The notes below the pieces were generated by a model, which saw nothing but the letters and a program-made list of their open reading frames with translations, did not search any database and was not told the DNA's origin. A program made the position numbers and the translations under genes. Shown one piece after another: positions 1-8,205 of a stretch of 64,000 bases of DNA. Within the stretch, counting starts at the first letter, position 1. Each line of letters starts with the position of its first letter. Origin of the DNA: CAKUFA01 sp963618735 (GTDB lineage Bacteria > Bacillota > Clostridia > Christensenellales > Aristaeellaceae); assembly GCA_963618735.1 (NCBI GenBank), contig CAVEUM010000002.1, positions 54,144 to 118,143 of the forward strand. The letters are read 5' to 3'.

Positions 1-460
1 CATCCATCACCGTAACCGTCGGATGCAGCGGCAGCATATCAGGCGTCAGGTAGCGTGCATTGGTGCGCTCCATCAGCGTGACGCGTTCGTCATTGCGCAG
101 CTTCCAATCAAACTGACCGTAGCCCACGTCAATGGCATACACATGTTTGGCGCCGTTCCGCAGGAGTACATCGGTGAATCCGCCTGTTGCCGCGCCAATA
201 TCCATGCAGATTTTATCCTGTACATCCGCGTGAAAGGACGCAATTGCCTTCTCAAGCTTCAGGCCTCCACGGCTGGCGTAAGGGTGTGACGGGCCGCGAA
301 CAATCAGTTCGTCCTCAGGCTTTACCATTTCCGAGGATTTCAGCACCTTCTTTTCCCCGATGTATACCTGTCCTGCCATGATGCATGCCTGTGCCTTCTC
401 ACGGCTTTCGCACAATCCTCTGGATACCAGCGCCACATCTGCGCGTTGCTTATCGCTCAT
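1..460 (-). CDS. tlyA: TlyA-family RNA methyltransferase, C-terminus cut by window edge
   Basis: About 153 N-terminal residues are visible. The first ~60 residues form an S4-like RNA-binding domain (CESREKAQACIMAGQVYIG). An SRGGLKLEKA motif follows, then a Rossmann SAM-binding motif DIGAATGGFTDVLL and DVGYGQFDWKLR, the signature of TlyA/FtsJ-like methyltransferases. Family members 2'-O-methylate rRNA; some were first described as hemolysins. The ATG at 460 lies inside the end of dxs, so the two are translationally coupled as the last genes of a long operon. A dxs-tlyA neighbourhood is common in Clostridia. The catalytic C-terminal half lies outside the window. Confidence 0.9.
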   Translation of the reverse strand, partial: MSDKQRADVALVSRGLCESREKAQACIMAGQVYIGEKKVLKSSEMVKPEDELIVRGPSHPYASRGGLKLEKAIASFHADVQDKICMDIGAATGGFTDVLLRNGAKHVYAIDVGYGQFDWKLRNDERVTLMERTNARYLTPDMLPLHPTVTVMD

Positions 461-2312
461 GTTCTTCTCTCTCTTCCAGTGTGATACAGATTCGCTGTGC
501 CATCTGTCTGGGCGTCAATCCCAGGTATTTCAGCAGCTGCTCTCTGCGGCCATGCTGTACATACATATCAGGGATACCAAAGGACATCATCGGTCCCGGC
601 AATTCTTCACTGACGCAAAAGGACGAAACAGCACTGCCAAAGCCGCCTGCCAGCACGTGCTCCTCCATGGTAATCATGGGCTTTGAGGTCAGCCGGCGAA
701 GCATATCTTCATCCATGGGCTTAACCGTGGAGCAGTTCACAACCTCTGCATCGATATGGTGCTTTGCAAGCAATTCGCGAACTTCCAGCGCCGCTTCCAC
801 CATGGATCCCACAGCCAGCAAAACGCAATCCCCGCCTGCTTCCATCTGCTCCCATTTGCCCAGCGTATATGCTTTGCAGGGATAGTGCTCTGACAGATCC
901 ACGCTCTGTCTGCCATAGCGGATCGCCAATGGTGCCTCAAACGTGCCAGACCAGCGGATCATGCATTGAAGCTCGCTCAGATCCCTGGGCGCAAGGATGG
1001 TAATTCCGGGAATCGGCAGCATACTGGCCATATCATAAACGCCATGATGCGTCGCGCCGTCCTCGCCTACCAATCCTGCACGATCCAGCAGGAAGGTCAC
1101 GGGCAGATGCTGCATGCACACATCATGAATCATCTGGTCAAAGCTGCGCTGGAAAAACGATGCGTAAACAGCAAAGTAGGGTTTCAATCCGCCAGCCGCC
1201 ATACCAGCCGCCATCGTTACAGCATGCTCTTCCGCAATGCCTACGTCCAGCACACGATCAGGATAAGCATCCGCCATGATGTTCAGCCCCGTGCCGGACG
1301 GCATAGCTGCCGTAATGGCCACAATGCGCGGATCCGTCCGTGCCATGTCCGTCAGTTCCTGCGCCATGACCTTGCCGAAGGATGGCAGGGTGCCTGTCTT
1401 GCGCACGTCACCTGTTTCCACATAGAAAGGCGGAGTGCCATGGAAAGCCTCGGGCATTTCTTCGGCCTTGTCATAGCCATATCCTTTTCGTGTCAGCACG
1501 TGAATGACAACCGGCTTTTCATAATCCTTTGCAAGGGACAGTGTATGCTCCAGGCTCTTCAAATCATGGCCGTCAATGGGGCCAAAGTAATGAAAACCCA
1601 GTGCGCTGAAAAATCCCTCATCCACAAAAAAAGATTTGACGGTATTTTTCACCCAACGACTCACACGATAAGCGGCCGGGAGTTTTTCCAGATGCTGCTT
1701 AATGTTTTTCTTTGTGCTCGTCCAGCCCTTGCTGATGCGGATATCCGTCAAATGCCGCGACAGGGCGCCTACATTTTGGGCAATGGACATTTCGTTATCA
1801 TTCAGGATCACGATGAGCTTTGTCTTGGAGTTGCCTGCATCATTGAGTGCTTCATAGCACAGGCCGCCTGTCATGGCACCGTCGCCCACCAGCGCGATCA
1901 CATGATAGTCCTGTCCCAGCTGATCCCTGGCACGAGCAAGTCCCAATGCCGCCGAAATGGCCGTAGACGCATGTCCCGTTTCAAAAACGTCGTATTCGCT
2001 TTCCTTGCGTTTAGGAAATCCGCTCAGTCCGCCAAAGCCGCGCAGCGTATGAAACAGTTGATAGCGTCCCGTCAGCAGCTTATGAACGTAGCTCTGGTGC
2101 CCAACATCAAAAACAATCTTGTCTTTCGGTGTGTCAAACACACGGTGAAGCGCCATGGTCAATTCAACCACGCCAAGATTAGAAGCCAAGTGTCCCCCTC
2201 GTTTGGACACAGTGTCCACAAGCTCCTTGCGGATTTCCTGTGCAAGTCCATCGAGTTCCTCATAGCTCAGGTCCTTTATGTCCTGCGGACTATGAATATC
2301 CTCCAGGTGCAT
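450..2312 (-). CDS. dxs: 1-deoxy-D-xylulose-5-phosphate synthase
   Basis: This 620-residue protein catalyses the first step of the MEP isoprenoid pathway: pyruvate plus glyceraldehyde-3-phosphate gives DXP, using thiamine diphosphate. Visible motifs are DVGHQSYVHKLLTGR near residue 75, the ThDP-binding GDGAMTGG...NDNEMSIAQNVGALS around 145-180, and the GIAEEHAVTMAAGMAAGG segment with the catalytic Glu in the Pyr domain. Length is normal for the family. I chose ATG 2312, preceded by AAGAAGG, over an in-frame TTG two codons upstream. It overlaps tlyA and follows the DUF4870-like gene by about 30 nt. Confidence 0.97.
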   Translation of the reverse strand: MHLEDIHSPQDIKDLSYEELDGLAQEIRKELVDTVSKRGGHLASNLGVVELTMALHRVFDTPKDKIVFDVGHQSYVHKLLTGRYQLFHTLRGFGGLSGFPKRKESEYDVFETGHASTAISAALGLARARDQLGQDYHVIALVGDGAMTGGLCYEALNDAGNSKTKLIVILNDNEMSIAQNVGALSRHLTDIRISKGWTSTKKNIKQHLEKLPAAYRVSRWVKNTVKSFFVDEGFFSALGFHYFGPIDGHDLKSLEHTLSLAKDYEKPVVIHVLTRKGYGYDKAEEMPEAFHGTPPFYVETGDVRKTGTLPSFGKVMAQELTDMARTDPRIVAITAAMPSGTGLNIMADAYPDRVLDVGIAEEHAVTMAAGMAAGGLKPYFAVYASFFQRSFDQMIHDVCMQHLPVTFLLDRAGLVGEDGATHHGVYDMASMLPIPGITILAPRDLSELQCMIRWSGTFEAPLAIRYGRQSVDLSEHYPCKAYTLGKWEQMEAGGDCVLLAVGSMVEAALEVRELLAKHHIDAEVVNCSTVKPMDEDMLRRLTSKPMITMEEHVLAGGFGSAVSSFCVSEELPGPMMSFGIPDMYVQHGRREQLLKYLGLTPRQMAQRICITLEEREEHER

Positions 2313-2342
2313 AACCAACCTTCTTTCTTGCGTGATGCAGAA

Positions 2343-3020
2343 TCAGTCCATTTTCTCCAGCCGCTTGCCAATCACGGGAAGGGTAAAGCGCCAGCCGCGC
2401 CATGCGTAGAGCATCATTCGAACCTTCATGCATACGGCAGCAATCAGCACAGCAATGTAGCACAGCCAGCAAACAAGATTGATCAAAAAGCCCATAAGCG
2501 GAATGGCGCCCAGAAGTGAGCCAACCGTGAAAAGAATCAACGCACAAACCGCGTGGGCAATCAGCAGCCCTGCGCTTTGACGGGCAAAATGACGAATGGC
2601 GTTGCTCTTCTTCTCTGCAAAGCAGAGGAACAAGCCAAACAGGCTCATCATGGATGCCAGGGTACAGGTCAAGCGCACGGTGCTGTTGGTTGCAATAATC
2701 TGCGGTTCAAACTCACTGCGGCTTTCTGCCCAATCGTCGCTCCAACCAGGCGGCAACTCGTCATAATGCTCACCATAGGCAGGTTCCTGCGCATAAGGCT
2801 CGTCATAGGCACCGGTGTACCCCTGCTCCTCGTAAACGTCATCATAGGGCTGATCGTCATAAGGATCTGCCTGCGGTGCATTGCCGTACGTTGGGTATGA
2901 TCCGCCATAGCCATCGTTGGATGAATTTCCGCCGTACGGGTCATTGCCGTAAGATGGTAAAGTCTGCCGATCTTCCGGCCTGCGATAAGCATCGTAGTTC
3001 GGGTCACCCTGGTATCTCAC
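2343..3020 (-). CDS. Membrane protein with Tyr/Gly/Pro-rich N-terminus, DUF4870-like
   Basis: The protein has 225 residues. Roughly the first 105 are low complexity, rich in Tyr, Asp, Gly and Pro (repeated YGN, YDD, AYDEPYA-type units), and probably disordered and cytoplasmic. From about residue 115 there are three hydrophobic segments arranged like DUF4870/Tic20-type proteins, including SNAIRHFARQSAGLLIAH, which resembles that family's F-R-HA-QS pattern. Translation starts at GTG 3020, overlapping the ddl stop by 4 nt (GTGA), so it is coupled to ddl. Function is unknown. Its place among ddl and murF-like genes suggests an envelope role, which is inference. Confidence 0.75.
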   Translation of the reverse strand: MRYQGDPNYDAYRRPEDRQTLPSYGNDPYGGNSSNDGYGGSYPTYGNAPQADPYDDQPYDDVYEEQGYTGAYDEPYAQEPAYGEHYDELPPGWSDDWAESRSEFEPQIIATNSTVRLTCTLASMMSLFGLFLCFAEKKSNAIRHFARQSAGLLIAHAVCALILFTVGSLLGAIPLMGFLINLVCWLCYIAVLIAAVCMKVRMMLYAWRGWRFTLPVIGKRLEKMD

Positions 3021-4234
3021 AGCTTGCTTCCTTTCGCACCTTTGGCTCCCTTAGCACCGCCCAGCTTCACGCTGGACAAAATGTTTGACGTGAAGGCGTA
3101 GTTACACATGCTCTTGTCCTCATGTGCGCGCTTTGCCGCTTCCACCATGCGATCAATCAGCTGAGCGTACTTCACGCCGGCGTTCTCCCACAGATAGAAG
3201 GCAAGAGAGCCTGGGATGGTGTTGATCTCCGTGATGAACAGCTTTTCGCTGGCACGGTCAAACATATAATCGATACGAACCACGCCCTTGCAGTCCATCA
3301 TGCGGAAAATTTCGCAGCTCAGGCGCTGAATCTCGTTTTTCAGAGAATCCTCAATCGGTGCAGGCAAAATGCGCTGAAGGCTTGCCATGCCCTTGCTGCC
3401 GCCGCTGCGAAGATACTTTTCCGTGAAGTCCAGCATGTTATCTCCAGCATCCACCACGGGCATTTCAATGGGCGATGCCTGCACATCATCGTCATACCCA
3501 AGGACAGAGCAATTCAGCTCCAGGGGCTTGTCCAGGCCTTTCTCCACCAGAACGCGGCGATCGTAGTCAAAGGCCAGCTCCAAAGAATCCATCAATCCTG
3601 CACGGTCATCCGCACGGCTGACACCAATGGAAGAGCCAAGATTAGCAGGCTTCACGAACACGGGATAGCCAAGCTTCTCCTCCACATCCCGTGCAATGGC
3701 GTCGTGATCCTTCTCCCACATTGAGCGGGTATACCATGTGCCGGGCAGCACCGGCAGGTCAGCCCCGCGGAAGAACTGCTTCATCATGATCTTATCCATG
3801 CCGATGGCGCTGCCTGCCACGCCGGTAGACGTGTAAGGCAAGTCAGCCAACTCCAGCATGCCCTGCAGGGTGCCGTCCTCGCCATGAAGGCCGTGCATCA
3901 CGATCACACACACCTCAAGCCGTGCCACCATCACGCGAGTGGGATGGCCGAACAATCCCTTGCCCGGACGTTCCGTCAGCAGAGCACCGCTGCCTGCTGC
4001 CATGTCCAGTGTGACCTGTTCTACGCCCGCCATGTCGGGATTGAAATGCTGGAAGGTCTCAATCTTGCGCAGCGCGGAGCCGGTATACCACACGCCCTTT
4101 TCGTCAATGTAAACAGGAATTACGTCGTATTTTTCAGTGTTCACCGCATTCATAAGCTGCACGGCGCTGATGATGGCCACCTCGCGCTCGCAGCTTCTGC
4201 TGCCGAAAATTACGCCCAACTGTGTCTTGCTCAT
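3017..4234 (-). CDS. ddl: D-alanine--D-alanine ligase
   Basis: An ATP-grasp enzyme that joins two D-Ala for peptidoglycan stem peptides. Motifs are GSRSCEREVAIISA (N-terminal substrate-binding Glu), HGLHGEDGTLQGMLELADLPYTS (residues ~114-136), GMDK, FVKPANLGSSIGVSR (~193-207) and TEINTIPGSLAFYLWE near the C-terminus. At 405 residues it is longer than typical Ddl (about 310-370), partly through a GGAKGAKGAKGSKL basic tail. ATG 4234 has GGAGGAAAT upstream; the reading frame continues further upstream but has no better start. It sits 13 nt after the MurF-like gene, its natural partner. Whether D-Ala, D-Ser or D-Lac is the second substrate cannot be settled from sequence alone. Confidence 0.93.
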   Translation of the reverse strand: MSKTQLGVIFGSRSCEREVAIISAVQLMNAVNTEKYDVIPVYIDEKGVWYTGSALRKIETFQHFNPDMAGVEQVTLDMAAGSGALLTERPGKGLFGHPTRVMVARLEVCVIVMHGLHGEDGTLQGMLELADLPYTSTGVAGSAIGMDKIMMKQFFRGADLPVLPGTWYTRSMWEKDHDAIARDVEEKLGYPVFVKPANLGSSIGVSRADDRAGLMDSLELAFDYDRRVLVEKGLDKPLELNCSVLGYDDDVQASPIEMPVVDAGDNMLDFTEKYLRSGGSKGMASLQRILPAPIEDSLKNEIQRLSCEIFRMMDCKGVVRIDYMFDRASEKLFITEINTIPGSLAFYLWENAGVKYAQLIDRMVEAAKRAHEDKSMCNYAFTSNILSSVKLGGAKGAKGAKGSKL

Positions 4235-4247
4235 ATTTCCTCCGCTG

Positions 4248-5831
4248 TTACTGCTCGGAATAGTTATCCGGCAAATCATTTTCAAACAGCACCACATCAC
4301 CGCTTTGTCCCAACTGGCGCAGAAGCGCTGCGGCTTCCGTCAGGCTGGCAACAACGTGAATGTTCTCCTGCGGGAAGTGCTTCTCCTGCAAGCCCTGAAC
4401 AATCGGTTCCGTATGCTTCTTGCCTACCAGGATGGCAATATCTGCGGCATCCACAATCTGCCGTCCGAATTCGCGATTGAACTCTTCTTCTCCGCTGCCA
4501 AGCTCTACCATGCCAGGGGTGATAATGATCCGTCTGCCGCTGAATCCAGCAAGCACACGCAATGCGGCCGCCGAGCCTTTCGGGTTGCTGTTGAAGGCGT
4601 CATCAATCACCGTCATGCCGCCGCGCTGCGGCATCAGCTGAAGACGATGCTCCACAGGCTCCAATTTGGCAATACCGCGGACAATCTGCCGCGCGGAAAG
4701 TCCCAAATGGAAGCAAACAGTAGCTGCCAGAAGGATGTTCTGAATGTTATGCTCACCAAGCAATTTGGTGGTGCAGGCTGACTTTCCGTCCTTCGTGCAC
4801 AGCAGGAAACTGCTGCCCTCGGGCGAAACAGAAATGTCTTCTGCCCACACATCCGCTCTTTCATCCGCATGGATACTGCACAGACGCTTTTCTTTGGTCG
4901 TTGCCTCATACAGCTCCGTACAAATGGCGCCGTCATTCTGGAAGAAGCAGCATCCGCCATCAGGGATCGCGTCCATGAGCTCATATTTTGTCTTTTTAAT
5001 GCGGTCAAGCGTCCTGAATGTATCCAGATGCTGAGGACCCACCGAAGTCAGAACGCCGTACGTCGGATGTACCAGACGGCACATTTCCTTGATGTCGCCC
5101 ACATGACGTGCGCCCATTTCAGCCACAAAAACCTGATGGGACGGCTGCAGCTTTGTGCGAATGACCTTCGTAACACCCATGGGCGTGTTGAAGCTGGAAG
5201 GTGTCACCAGCGTCTGATATTTTTCGCTCAGCATGGTGCCAAGGATAAACTTCACGCTCGTCTTGCCGTAGCTGCCTGTAATGCCGATCTTGATCAGATC
5301 AGGGCGTTCCTTCAATTTGCGCTGTGCATCACGGAAGTACATTTCGCTGATCAGCTTTTCAACAGGCCAGGCGCAAAGCCCCGCCACTGCCACCCACAGA
5401 GGAAGCAAAACAGGCAGTACCCAGATCCAACGCATGCCAAAGGCCGCGCTGAATCCCCATGTGATCAGCACAAAGACCACAAGGGCAACCGCATAAAAGC
5501 GCTTCACGCGTGCCGTCACATGGAAAGGTTTCTTGGCTTTTTTGTCCTTTAATCCGCAGCGAATCAGCCAACCAGACGCACTCACCAGCAGCGCATAGGC
5601 AATGCCGCCAATGGCATTCTTTTCAAAGAAAAACTGCACAACTGCAAGCAGACCCAACACAGCACCAAGCAAAAGACCCGGCATAGCGGCACGCTGTGCA
5701 TTCCGCTTCAGCGTACGATAATAGCCTGCAAATTGATAGCTCTCCAGCTGAAAATAATGCACCAGGCTGCGCATGGACAGCACCATACCCACTGCAATAC
5801 CCAGAATTTTAAGCCATTTACCGAATACCAT
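4248..5831 (-). CDS. Membrane-anchored MurF-like Mur ligase
   Basis: The protein has 527 residues. Residues 1-155 contain about four to five hydrophobic segments (for example near 8-20, 51-68, 75-92, 112-130 and 136-155). A Mur ligase central domain follows, with P-loop GITGSYGKTSVK (183-194, Lys190), SSFNTPMGVTK, AEMGARHVGDI and GPQHLDTF, and then a C-terminal domain with the NIQNILLAA and DDAFNSNPKG motifs typical of MurF. The usual soluble N-terminal UDP-substrate domain of MurF is absent and replaced by the membrane region. It lies directly before ddl, whose product D-Ala-D-Ala is MurF's substrate. A role in adding the dipeptide, or a related amide ligation on a membrane-bound acceptor, is inference. 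Confidence 0.85.
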   Translation of the reverse strand: MVFGKWLKILGIAVGMVLSMRSLVHYFQLESYQFAGYYRTLKRNAQRAAMPGLLLGAVLGLLAVVQFFFEKNAIGGIAYALLVSASGWLIRCGLKDKKAKKPFHVTARVKRFYAVALVVFVLITWGFSAAFGMRWIWVLPVLLPLWVAVAGLCAWPVEKLISEMYFRDAQRKLKERPDLIKIGITGSYGKTSVKFILGTMLSEKYQTLVTPSSFNTPMGVTKVIRTKLQPSHQVFVAEMGARHVGDIKEMCRLVHPTYGVLTSVGPQHLDTFRTLDRIKKTKYELMDAIPDGGCCFFQNDGAICTELYEATTKEKRLCSIHADERADVWAEDISVSPEGSSFLLCTKDGKSACTTKLLGEHNIQNILLAATVCFHLGLSARQIVRGIAKLEPVEHRLQLMPQRGGMTVIDDAFNSNPKGSAAALRVLAGFSGRRIIITPGMVELGSGEEEFNREFGRQIVDAADIAILVGKKHTEPIVQGLQEKHFPQENIHVVASLTEAAALLRQLGQSGDVVLFENDLPDNYSEQ

Positions 5832-5834
5832 CCG

Positions 5835-6614
5835 TCAATCCTCCAGCAAAAAATGACGTACAATCGTGCAGAACCTGACGCTCTGCTCCAGGTAAGCAAA
5901 GTGGGTGCCGTCCTGCAATTCCACCAGACCCGCGTCAGGGATCAGCTCTTCCATCTTCTTACCCATCCACAGAGGTGTTGCGGTATCCTTGGTGCCCCAC
6001 AGAAGAAGTGTCGGCTGCTGAATCAAATGCAGGCGATCCGTCAAATCCAGATTCACGACCTTCACGAACGTCTTGCGCATTTCCTCATCCAGCGCGTTAT
6101 AGTCCGCCGAGCCGTACTTTCTGCGAAGGGCGTCTTCTGCCTTTTGGGGAAGGCTGCCGAAAATCTTTGCTTTCTTCAATCCTTCGCAAATATTCTTCAG
6201 CCGCTTATATCGTGCAGACTTCTTCCTGCCCTCTTCACTTTGCGGTGCACGAATGCCTGCCGCTCCCGTAAAGACCAATTTGGTGAAAACCGTCGGATCA
6301 TCGCTGGCCAGCTGAATAGCCACCCGTGCACCGAAGGAATGTGCAACCGCCGCGCAGGGAATGAAATTCAGTTGCGTCAGCACTTCCTTCAGACATGCCG
6401 CATATTCAGGCACACCCCACGGTTCTGGCGGCCGTCCGCTTTCACCGTGCCCGGGAAAATCAATGCAGAGCACCTGCATATCCTGCTTGAGGGAGTCCTC
6501 CACGGATTGCATCAGCTTGATTTCACAGCCCCAGCCATGCAGCAGAACAACCTTCTTGCTTCCCTGTCCGCACAGCGTGTAGTGTACCTTGACACCCGAA
6601 GCCATTGTTTCCAT
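5835..6614 (-). CDS. Alpha/beta-fold hydrolase
   Basis: A 259-residue alpha/beta hydrolase. It shows the oxyanion motif LLHGWGCEIKLM, the strand-turn CIDFPGHGESGRP, the nucleophile elbow AVAHSFGARVA (Ser in SHSFG-type context), a late LLLWGTKDTATPLWMG segment with the acidic residue, and a C-terminal GTHFAYLEQ with the catalytic His. The substrate is unknown; lactonase, esterase or dienelactone-type activities are all possible. ATG 6614 has GGAGG six bases upstream. It ends 3 nt before the MurF-like gene, so it belongs to the same operon. Confidence 0.88.
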   Translation of the reverse strand: METMASGVKVHYTLCGQGSKKVVLLHGWGCEIKLMQSVEDSLKQDMQVLCIDFPGHGESGRPPEPWGVPEYAACLKEVLTQLNFIPCAAVAHSFGARVAIQLASDDPTVFTKLVFTGAAGIRAPQSEEGRKKSARYKRLKNICEGLKKAKIFGSLPQKAEDALRRKYGSADYNALDEEMRKTFVKVVNLDLTDRLHLIQQPTLLLWGTKDTATPLWMGKKMEELIPDAGLVELQDGTHFAYLEQSVRFCTIVRHFLLED

Positions 6615-6640
6615 GCGACGCCTCCGACTTTTCACAAATT

Positions 6641-7114
6641 TTAGGGGATGGGTCTTTGCTCGCTGTCCATCCGCCATATATAGCGGCATTTCACCGCGCT
6701 GATTTCCCACCGCTCCTGAATGTCTTCCGGAACATTCACGATGTTTTCCAGTACACAGCCCAAGCCTTCACATGTGCGGCGGCTTGGCCAGTTATCGGGA
6801 TCGGTGGTAATAACCACGCTGCTCTTTCCGCTGGCAATAATCATATCCCGAAGCAGTTCACAGGCGCGGCGGGCGTAATGATTTCCCTGAAAGCCAAGAT
6901 CAACGTGATAGCCGATATGCCCGAAATAATAGACACATTCGCTCTCACCCAGACGAAGATTGATCCGTCCTGCTTCCCGTCTGCTCCCGTGAGGTACGAT
7001 CATATAATCATAGTTCGCGCCGAAGCCCATTTCTTCATCCGGCGGATAAAGGGACAGCGGGATCAGGTCAATCACCCCATCTGTCATGCTGGGTTTGCGT
7101 TTTTTCCAGAACAA
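6641..7114 (-). CDS. GNAT-family N-acetyltransferase
   Basis: The protein has 157 residues. The centre contains a GNAT-like IGYHVDLGFQGNHYARRACELLRD segment (acetyl-CoA-binding R/Q-x-x-G/A-type loop followed by a helix), then SVVITTDPDNWPSRRTCEGLGC, the asparagine-bearing strand-helix end of the fold. The substrate is unknown. The best start is TTG 7114 with AGGAAG upstream; the next ATG (7087) lacks a ribosome binding site. It sits 3 nt after the kinase gene and 26 nt before the hydrolase, inside the eight-gene operon. Confidence 0.8.
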   Translation of the reverse strand: MFWKKRKPSMTDGVIDLIPLSLYPPDEEMGFGANYDYMIVPHGSRREAGRINLRLGESECVYYFGHIGYHVDLGFQGNHYARRACELLRDMIIASGKSSVVITTDPDNWPSRRTCEGLGCVLENIVNVPEDIQERWEISAVKCRYIWRMDSEQRPIP

Positions 7115-7117
7115 AGG

Positions 7118-8041
7118 TTACACTTCCTGTATACGCACCCGTTCTACAAGATGCGTGAAATCTTCTACCCGAATCAGCTGGGTTCCTTCCGTCATAACGG
7201 ACGCCGTACCAGCTGCAATACCATAGCGGAACGCCTGTGCCATATCGCCCGACGTCTCAAGACCCATCAGCATGCCTCCAACCATGGCATCACCGGCACC
7301 AACCGTAGACTTGACCTCCACTTGTATGCTCGGTGCATAAAGACGCTGCCTGGCAGACACGTAGATTGCACCTCTGCCGCCCATGGACACCACAACATGC
7401 TCGGCACCCCGATGCACAAGCTCCATGGCACCATCGCAGATTTCAGTCAGGGTGGTTAGTGCGCATCCCAAAGTTGACTGAAGTTCTGTCAGGTTCGGTT
7501 TAATCAAGAAGGGATGTGCCGCCACCCCAAGGGACAGTGCTTTTCCTTCTGCATCCAGAATCCAGCGAACGTCAGGACGCAGCTTCATCAGATTGCCGTA
7601 AATCTCTTGCGGACACTCCGGCGGCAAAGAGCCTGTCAGCACAGCTATGCTCCCCTGAGGAATGCATTTGCAGGCGATTTCCTTAAAGCTTTGCAGAGCA
7701 TCTTCCTGCAAGGCTGTTCCCGGCTCATTCAGCTCTGTCACGCCAAGACCGTCTCTGCTGACGATTTTCGTGTTGGTGCGTACCGTTCCCGGGAACGTCA
7801 CAAAGGTGTGCGCAATTCCCTCCGCATCCATCATGGCCAACAGACGGTCTGCACCGTTTTCTCCCATGCAGCCGATACACTGCGCTTCAAGGCCAAGCCG
7901 ATGTGCAACAGCCGCAACGTTCAAGCCCTTGCCGCCCATATCCAGCCGCATGCTCCTGATGCGGTTCACTTCGCCAAAGGTCAGGTGATCCACCTCAACC
8001 GTTTTATCAAAAGAAGGATTCATGCAAATCGTCGTAATCAC
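7118..8041 (-). CDS. fruK: 1-phosphofructokinase-like PfkB-family kinase
   Basis: A 307-residue PfkB/ribokinase-fold kinase. MITTICMNPSFDKTVEV at the start, GGKGLNVAAVAHRLG (substrate-binding GGKGxN), GSLPP and the C-terminal catalytic STVGAGDAMVGG motif (Asp as base) match the FruK/LacC subgroup acting on phosphorylated sugars, most often fructose-1-phosphate to fructose-1,6-bisphosphate. No fru PTS transporter or DeoR regulator is adjacent, so the exact substrate is uncertain; tagatose-6-phosphate is an alternative. It is the first gene after a consensus promoter (8074-8102). Confidence 0.85.
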   Translation of the reverse strand: MITTICMNPSFDKTVEVDHLTFGEVNRIRSMRLDMGGKGLNVAAVAHRLGLEAQCIGCMGENGADRLLAMMDAEGIAHTFVTFPGTVRTNTKIVSRDGLGVTELNEPGTALQEDALQSFKEIACKCIPQGSIAVLTGSLPPECPQEIYGNLMKLRPDVRWILDAEGKALSLGVAAHPFLIKPNLTELQSTLGCALTTLTEICDGAMELVHRGAEHVVVSMGGRGAIYVSARQRLYAPSIQVEVKSTVGAGDAMVGGMLMGLETSGDMAQAFRYGIAAGTASVMTEGTQLIRVEDFTHLVERVRIQEV

Positions 8042-8073
8042 GCAAAGTCCTCCCTTCCTGCTTTAACTGAATT

Positions 8074-8102
8074 ATTATATCATGGAAGTTAACTCATGTC
8101 AA
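8074..8102 (-). promoter_or_regulatory. Sigma-A promoter of the fruK-tlyA operon
   Basis: On the minus strand, TTGACA (8097-8102) and TATAAT (8074-8079) are separated by 17 bases, a perfect consensus in both boxes. It lies about 30 nt upstream of the kinase start and probably drives the whole eight-gene run to tlyA, since spacings downstream are 30 nt or less. Confidence 0.85.
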
Positions 8103-8205
8103 AATGAACGCATACATTCCGCAGGTTTTTGGACAAAAACAGGCACCGAACCGACAAACCTGACGCTCTGCCGACCCGATGCCCGATGTTTTTTACTGAT
8201 CGCTG

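Noticed and set aside
8103..8205. Possible terminator for the exported-protein operon
   Set aside because: The gap after the 8206 stop has no convincing hairpin with a T-run, so transcription may read into the next operon.
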